From the NCBI RefSeq assembly GCF_021648885.1, contig NZ_JAKJHZ010000009.1, positions 1 to 64,000 of the forward strand: a stretch of 64,000 bases of DNA, read 5' to 3'. The position numbers and the translations under genes are program-made. The stretch's first letter is position 1. Each line of letters opens with the position of its first letter. This DNA is from Nocardioides potassii. Its GTDB lineage: Bacteria; Actinomycetota; Actinomycetes; Propionibacteriales; Nocardioidaceae. Of the stretch, positions 59,573 to 64,000 are shown piece by piece. The notes under the pieces are model-generated. The model worked only from the letters and a program-made list of their open reading frames with translations. It did no database searches and was not told the DNA's origin.

Positions 59573-60624
59573 GCTCGCTGACCATCACCGGGGTGACCAA
59601 GCGCTTCGGTGCGACCGTCGCGGTCGACGACGTCAGCCTGCACGTCCCGAACGGCTCGTTCACGACCGTCCTCGGCCCGTCGGGCTGCGGCAAGACGACG
59701 CTGCTGCGCCTGATCGCCGGCTTCCTCCTGCCCGAGTCCGGCACCATCGCGTTCGGGGACACGGTCGTCGCCGGGGACGGCGTACGCCCGATGCCGCCGC
59801 AGACGCGCCGGGTCGGCTACGTCCCGCAGGAGGGCGCGCTGTTCCCGCACCTCGACGTCGCGGCCAACATCGCGTTCGGCCTCGACAAGGGCGCCCGCGG
59901 CTCCGACCGGGTGGCCGAGATGCTCGACCTCGTCGAGCTGCCGGCCGACTTCCGCAGCAGGCGCCCCGACGAGCTGTCCGGCGGGCAGCAGCAGCGGGTC
60001 GCGCTGGCCCGCTCGCTGGCGCCGAAGCCCGCCGTGGTGCTGCTCGACGAGCCGTTCTCCTCGCTCGACGCGAGCCTGCGTGACAGCACCTCGCGGGCCG
60101 TACGACGTGCGCTCGAGGCCAGCAACACCACCGGCGTGCTGGTGACGCACGACCAGAATGAGGCGCTGTCGCTCGCCGACGAGGTCGCGGTCATGCGCGG
60201 CGGCCGGCTCGTGCAGTCCGCCGCCCCGAGCGAGGTCTACCTCTCGCCGAGCGACCCACAGGTCGCCGAGTTCGTCGGTCGCGCCGTCGTCCTCCCGGGC
60301 ACCGCGTCCGAGGCGCGGGCCACCTGCGCGCTCGGCGAGGTCGTGCTCACCGAGCCGACCGAGGGCGAGGTCTCGCTGATGATCCGCCCCGAGCAGGTCT
60401 TCGTCGACCTGGCGCGCGACGAGCCCGGCAAGGCCGTCGGCGTGCGGGGCACCGTCGAGGAGGTCAGCTACTACGGCCACGACTGCGCCGTGCAGGTGCG
60501 ACTCGACGACGGCACGTCCGTGCTGTCGCGCATGTCCGGCGTGCGCCACCCGGCCGCCGGCGACACGGTGCACCTGCGCGTCACCGGCCTGGTGCGCGCC
60601 TACCGTCCCGCGGGGACGCCGTGA
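59569..60624 (+). CDS. fbpC: Ferric-iron ABC transporter ATP-binding protein
   Basis: A 351-residue CUT1/FbpC-type ATPase: Walker A GPSGCGKTT, signature DELSGGQQQRVALARSLA, Walker B AVVLLDEPFSSLDA, H-loop VLVTHDQNEAL, then a C-terminal TOBE regulatory domain (~280-345; SLMIRPEQVFVDLA and VEEVSYYGHDCAVQVRL). ATG 59569 overlaps the permease stop by 4 nt (ATGA). Its own stop overlaps the next gene (GTGA), so the large fusion gene is in the same operon. Confidence 0.9.
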   Translation: MSSLTITGVTKRFGATVAVDDVSLHVPNGSFTTVLGPSGCGKTTLLRLIAGFLLPESGTIAFGDTVVAGDGVRPMPPQTRRVGYVPQEGALFPHLDVAANIAFGLDKGARGSDRVAEMLDLVELPADFRSRRPDELSGGQQQRVALARSLAPKPAVVLLDEPFSSLDASLRDSTSRAVRRALEASNTTGVLVTHDQNEALSLADEVAVMRGGRLVQSAAPSEVYLSPSDPQVAEFVGRAVVLPGTASEARATCALGEVVLTEPTEGEVSLMIRPEQVFVDLARDEPGKAVGVRGTVEEVSYYGHDCAVQVRLDDGTSVLSRMSGVRHPAAGDTVHLRVTGLVRAYRPAGTP

Positions 60625-63149
60625 CCCTGACCCCCCAGCGGCCGGTGCTCGCGCCGCCGGTCCTCGACCACGCGCGCTTCGCCGACGCGCCCGCCGTCGT
60701 CACCGGCGACCGGATCCTCAGCCACGAGGACCTCGCCGGCCTCGTCGCCGAGCGTGCACGCTCGTGGGGGTCCGACCGCAGGCTCGTGCTCGTCGAGGGC
60801 GCCAACGACCTCGACGCGGTCGTCGCCTACCTCGCCGCCCTGCAGCACGGTCACGTGGCGCTCGTCGTCCCGGACGACCGCGCCGCGCAGCGTGATGCGA
60901 TCGTCGCCGCCTACGACCCGGACGTCGTCTGCGCGGCAGGCTCCCCCGACGACGTACGCCGCACGACGTCGGCGCACGACCTCCACCCTGACCTCGCCCT
61001 GCTCCTCAGCACGTCGGGCACGACGGGCTCGCCCAAGCTGGTCCGGCTCTCGCGCGACAACGTCGCCAGCAACGCCGCCGCCATCGCCGACTACCTGGCG
61101 CTGACACCGGCCGACCGGGCGATCACCGCGCTGCCGCTGCACTACTGCTACGGCCTCTCGGTCCTCCACTCGCACCTCGTCGCCGGCGCGAGCGTGGTGC
61201 TGACCGACCTGAGCGTCGTCGACGAGTGCTTCTGGGACCTCGCCGCACGCGCCGGGGCGACCACGCTCGCGGGCGTCCCACACACCTTCGACCTGCTCGC
61301 GACGAGCGGCTTCGAGGAGCGCGACCTGCCGACCCTGCGGCAGGTGACCCAGGCGGGCGGCCGCCTCGCCCCGGACGCCGTACGACGCTGGAGCAGCCTG
61401 GGCCGCAGCCGCGGGTGGGACCTCGTCGTGATGTACGGCGCCACCGAGGCCACCGCGCGGATGGCGTACCTGCCGCCGCACCTCACCACAGACCACCCCG
61501 GATCGATCGGTGTAGCCATTCCGGGGGGACGGCTACGCCTCGACGAGGGTGTGGACGAGAGGGCCGGAGTGGGCGAGCTCGTCTACTCCGGCCCGAACGT
61601 CATGCTCGGCTACGCCCACTCCCCCGCCGACCTGGGTCGCGGCCGCGAGGTCGACGAGCTGCGCACCGGCGACCTGGCCCGCGAGGTCGACGGCCTCTTC
61701 GAGGTCGTCGGCCGGCTCAACCGCCGCGGCAAGGTGTTCGGCCTCCGGCTCGACCTCGACGCGCTCGAGCGCCACCTCCAGGCCGAGGTGGACCGCCGGG
61801 CGCGGGTCGTCGCCACCGACCGGGCGGTGCACGTCTTCCTCGGCTCGGGTCGCGGGACCGCGGCCGCGCGGGCCCTGACCGCCGACCAGTGCGGGCTGCC
61901 CGCGCACGCCGTGCAGGTCACGGTGCTGCCGCAGGTGCCGCTGACCGGCAGCGGCAAGGCCGACTACGCGGCACTGGCCCTGCTCGCCGACGAGGCCGAG
62001 ACCCCGTCCGCGGGCCCCGACGGCTCGGTGCGCGCCGCCTTCACGCGGGTGCTCGGCCGACCCGACGCGCGCGACTCCGACTCGTTCGTCGGTCTGGGCG
62101 GTGACTCGCTGTCCTACGTCGAGCTCGCGACCCGGCTCGCCGACGTCCTGGGTGGGGCGGCACCCGCCGGGTGGCACACGCTCAACATCGGCGAGCTCGA
62201 GCTGCTCGCGTCGACGACGGCGACCGAGGGTGGGGACGAACCACGCCGCTGGGCACGCCTCGACACGACCGTCGCCCTGCGGGCGCTCGCGATCCTCTTC
62301 GTCGTCACCAGCCACGTCGACCTCCTCCACCTCGAGGGCGGCGCCCACCTGCTGCTCGCGCTGGCCGGCTACAACTTCGCCCGCTTCCAGCTCTCGAGCC
62401 CGGGCGGTGCCCGGGACCGCCTGCGGCACGGCCTGTCGGGCCTCGCGCAGCTCCTCGTCCCGTCGGTCCTGTGGGTGGGGGCCGTCGCCCTCGTGCTCGG
62501 CAGCTACGACCTGACGACCGCCCTGTTCGTGCGCGAGCTCGTCAACGACACCGAGTGGGACGACCAGTGGCAGCTGTGGTTCCTCGAGTCGCTGGTGTGG
62601 ATCACGGCGGCTGCGCTCGCGCTCACCTGTGTGCCCGCCCTGCACCGTCTCGAACGCCGTACGCCGTTCCGCTTCGCGCTCACCCTCCTCGCCGTCGCGG
62701 CCGTGGCGCGATTCGCCGAGGTCGGCCTCCGCGCCGGGCCGACGCAGCGCTACACGACGCTGGTGGTCGCCTTCTTCTTCGTGCTCGGCTGGCTCGGCGC
62801 CCGCGCCGACACCACCCGTCGCCGGTGGCTCGTCTCCGCGCTGGCGGCGGCCCTGACGATCGGGTTCTTCGGCCAGCCGCACCGTGAGGCGATCGTGCTC
62901 GGCGGCTTCCTGCTCATGCTGTGGCTGCCCACCGTGCGCGTCCCCGCGTGGGCCGCGCGCGCGGCGGGCGTCCTCGCCGGTGCCAGCCTGTTCATCTACC
63001 TCACCCACTGGCAGGTCTACCCACCGCTCGAGGATGCCGGCCACCAGTGGCTCGCTCTCGCCGCGTCGATCGCGGTCGGCATCGCCTACGGGCGCGTCGT
63101 GCGACCCCTGCACAAGGCCGTCGGACGCGCCGTGCTCGGGTCGCGGTAG
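60621..63149 (+). CDS. NRPS-like fusion: adenylation domain - carrier protein - membrane acyltransferase
   Basis: An 842-residue protein. Residues ~10-455 are an AMP-binding enzyme: [10 protein letters not shown] (131-139, ATP loop), [43 protein letters not shown] and the A10 lysine K446 (LTGSGKADY). Residues ~465-535 are a carrier domain, phosphopantetheine Ser S496 in [12 protein letters not shown]. Residues ~548-840 form an acyltransferase-3-like polytopic domain with about ten helices ([32 protein letters not shown]). It appears to activate an acid, load it on the carrier and transfer it at the membrane. GTG 60621 overlaps fbpC. Confidence 0.8.
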   Translation: MTLTPQRPVLAPPVLDHARFADAPAVVTGDRILSHEDLAGLVAERARSWGSDRRLVLVEGANDLDAVVAYLAALQHGHVALVVPDDRAAQRDAIVAAYDPDVVCAAGSPDDVRRTTSAHDLHPDLALLLSTSGTTGSPKLVRLSRDNVASNAAAIADYLALTPADRAITALPLHYCYGLSVLHSHLVAGASVVLTDLSVVDECFWDLAARAGATTLAGVPHTFDLLATSGFEERDLPTLRQVTQAGGRLAPDAVRRWSSLGRSRGWDLVVMYGATEATARMAYLPPHLTTDHPGSIGVAIPGGRLRLDEGVDERAGVGELVYSGPNVMLGYAHSPADLGRGREVDELRTGDLAREVDGLFEVVGRLNRRGKVFGLRLDLDALERHLQAEVDRRARVVATDRAVHVFLGSGRGTAAARALTADQCGLPAHAVQVTVLPQVPLTGSGKADYAALALLADEAETPSAGPDGSVRAAFTRVLGRPDARDSDSFVGLGGDSLSYVELATRLADVLGGAAPAGWHTLNIGELELLASTTATEGGDEPRRWARLDTTVALRALAILFVVTSHVDLLHLEGGAHLLLALAGYNFARFQLSSPGGARDRLRHGLSGLAQLLVPSVLWVGAVALVLGSYDLTTALFVRELVNDTEWDDQWQLWFLESLVWITAAALALTCVPALHRLERRTPFRFALTLLAVAAVARFAEVGLRAGPTQRYTTLVVAFFFVLGWLGARADTTRRRWLVSALAAALTIGFFGQPHREAIVLGGFLLMLWLPTVRVPAWAARAAGVLAGASLFIYLTHWQVYPPLEDAGHQWLALAASIAVGIAYGRVVRPLHKAVGRAVLGSR

Positions 63150-63205
63150 CCTGCCGGGCGGTGCTTTCCGCGGCCGGCGACCCGGCCACTGACCCAGGAG
63201 TCCGC

Positions 63206-64000
63206 GTGAGCTTGAAGAAGGTCCTGATCGCCAACCGCGGCGAGATCGCCGTCCGCGTCATCCGCGCCTGCAAGGACGCCGGCATCGGCTCCGTCGCGGT
63301 CTACGCCGAGCCCGACCGCGACGCGCTGCACGTCCGGCTGGCCGACGAGGCGCACTCGCTCGGCGGCGCGACGCCCGCCGACTCCTACCTCGACATCGCG
63401 AAGATCATCGCGGTCGCCGAGAAGTCCGGTGCGGACTCGGTGCACCCGGGCTACGGGTTCCTCGCGGAGAACGCCGACTTCGCCCAGGCGGTCCTCGACG
63501 CCGGGCTGATCTGGATCGGCCCGCCGCCGGCGGCGATCGAGGCGCTCGGCGACAAGGCCAAGGCCAAGCACATCGCCGACAAGGCCAAGGCCCCGCTCGC
63601 GCCGGGCACCAAGGACCCGGTGAAGGACGCCGACGAGGTCGTCGAGTTCGCGAGGGCCAACGGCCTCCCGGTGGCGATCAAGGCCGTCTTCGGCGGCGGC
63701 GGTCGCGGCCTCAAGGTCGCCCGCACGCTGGAGGAGATCCCCGACGCCTACGAGTCGGCTGTCCGCGAGGCGGTCACCGCGTTCGGTCGCGGCGAGTGCC
63801 TGGTGGAGAAGTTCCTCGACAAGCCGCGCCACGTCGAGACCCAGTGCCTGGCCGACCAGCACGGCAACGTCGTCGTCGTGAGCACCCGCGACTGCTCGCT
63901 GCAGCGACGCAACCAGAAGCTCGTCGAGGAGGCCCCGGCGCCGTTCCTGTCCCAGGAGCAGCTCGACGAGCTCTACGAGTCGTCCAAGCGGATCCTCAAG
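63206..64000 (+). CDS. accA3: Acyl-CoA carboxylase alpha subunit (biotin carboxylase/BCCP, AccA3), 5' part
   Basis: The first 265 residues of a biotin carboxylase, open to the right edge. [30 protein letters not shown] is the family start; [61 protein letters not shown] (ATP-grasp glycine loop) and [19 protein letters not shown] are diagnostic. It carries the carboxyl group with AccD5 and AccE5 encoded at 41586-43420. AGGAG lies 5 nt before GTG 63206. The BCCP domain biotinylated by BirA lies beyond the window. Confidence 0.93.
   Translation, partial: MSLKKVLIANRGEIAVRVIRACKDAGIGSVAVYAEPDRDALHVRLADEAHSLGGATPADSYLDIAKIIAVAEKSGADSVHPGYGFLAENADFAQAVLDAGLIWIGPPPAAIEALGDKAKAKHIADKAKAPLAPGTKDPVKDADEVVEFARANGLPVAIKAVFGGGGRGLKVARTLEEIPDAYESAVREAVTAFGRGECLVEKFLDKPRHVETQCLADQHGNVVVVSTRDCSLQRRNQKLVEEAPAPFLSQEQLDELYESSKRILK

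Overview
The window is very GC-rich, gene-dense DNA with many GTG/TTG starts and 4-nt (ATGA/GTGA) overlaps. It carries actinobacterial markers: WhiB2, coenzyme F420 synthesis, an arabinogalactan-type galactan locus, AccD5/AccE/AccA3 acyl-CoA carboxylase, DUF222-HNH genes and DUF3499. I read it as the chromosome of an actinobacterium of the Nocardioides / Propionibacteriales type. Much of the gene order (SIS protein, DUF3499, metallopeptidase, whiB2, fbiA, fbiB; then fadE25, purE, purK, PH-domain protein, birA, accD5, accE5, maf, accA3) matches the Rv3256c-Rv3285 stretch of Mycobacterium tuberculosis as I remember it. Extra blocks are inserted. No tRNA, rRNA, CRISPR array, insertion sequence or prophage was seen.

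Layout. 1-2016: the 3' part of a DUF222-HNH gene carrying an in-frame palindromic repeat, its terminator, an NTF2-like protein and a GNAT. 2022-5778: DUF2254 membrane protein, an internally deleted monooxygenase-like ORF, SIS protein, Trm112-like and DUF3499 zinc proteins, metallopeptidase. 5797-16816: DUF5719 and a giant membrane glycosyltransferase, whiB2, fbiA/fbiB (F420), DUF3105, TIGR03089 and a secreted PGRP amidase with FG-GAP repeats. 16958-25405: galactan synthesis and export (wzt, wzm, glfT2, glf, two GlfT1-like GT2 enzymes) beside an LCP ligase. 25496-33770: GNAT, thioesterase, second LCP protein, PadR-DUF1707 pair, a copper-type cassette (YcnI, CopC-CopD fusion, lipoprotein) and a dienelactone hydrolase.

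33793-48735: acyl-CoA dehydrogenase, CoA-binding protein, oxidoreductase, arfB, purE/purK, a receiver-less winged-helix regulator, a class III adenylyl cyclase, PH-domain protein, birA, accD5/accE5, a glutaminase-STAS-cNMP fusion, DUF885 peptidase, maf, CDP-alcohol phosphotransferase and a small membrane protein. 48758-54411: a histidine kinase/response regulator with an ABC-2 exporter, and a broken DUF222-HNH gene. 54401-64000: trpS with a tryptophan attenuator, an acyl-CoA dehydrogenase under a perfect 20-bp operator, a ferric-iron ABC transporter under a DtxR/IdeR-like box ending in an adenylation-carrier-acyltransferase fusion, and the start of accA3.

Two things stand out. First, about 18 genes have a TANNNT -10 hexamer exactly 6-8 nt before the start codon, so leaderless transcription is pervasive; this also fixes several start codons. 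Second, regulatory DNA is readable in the last 10 kb: a complete tryptophan attenuator, a TetR-type operator and an iron box. The iron-box operon ends in an unusual membrane NRPS-like protein, which is the best candidate here for an undescribed system. All functional calls rest on reading motifs by eye; no database search was run.
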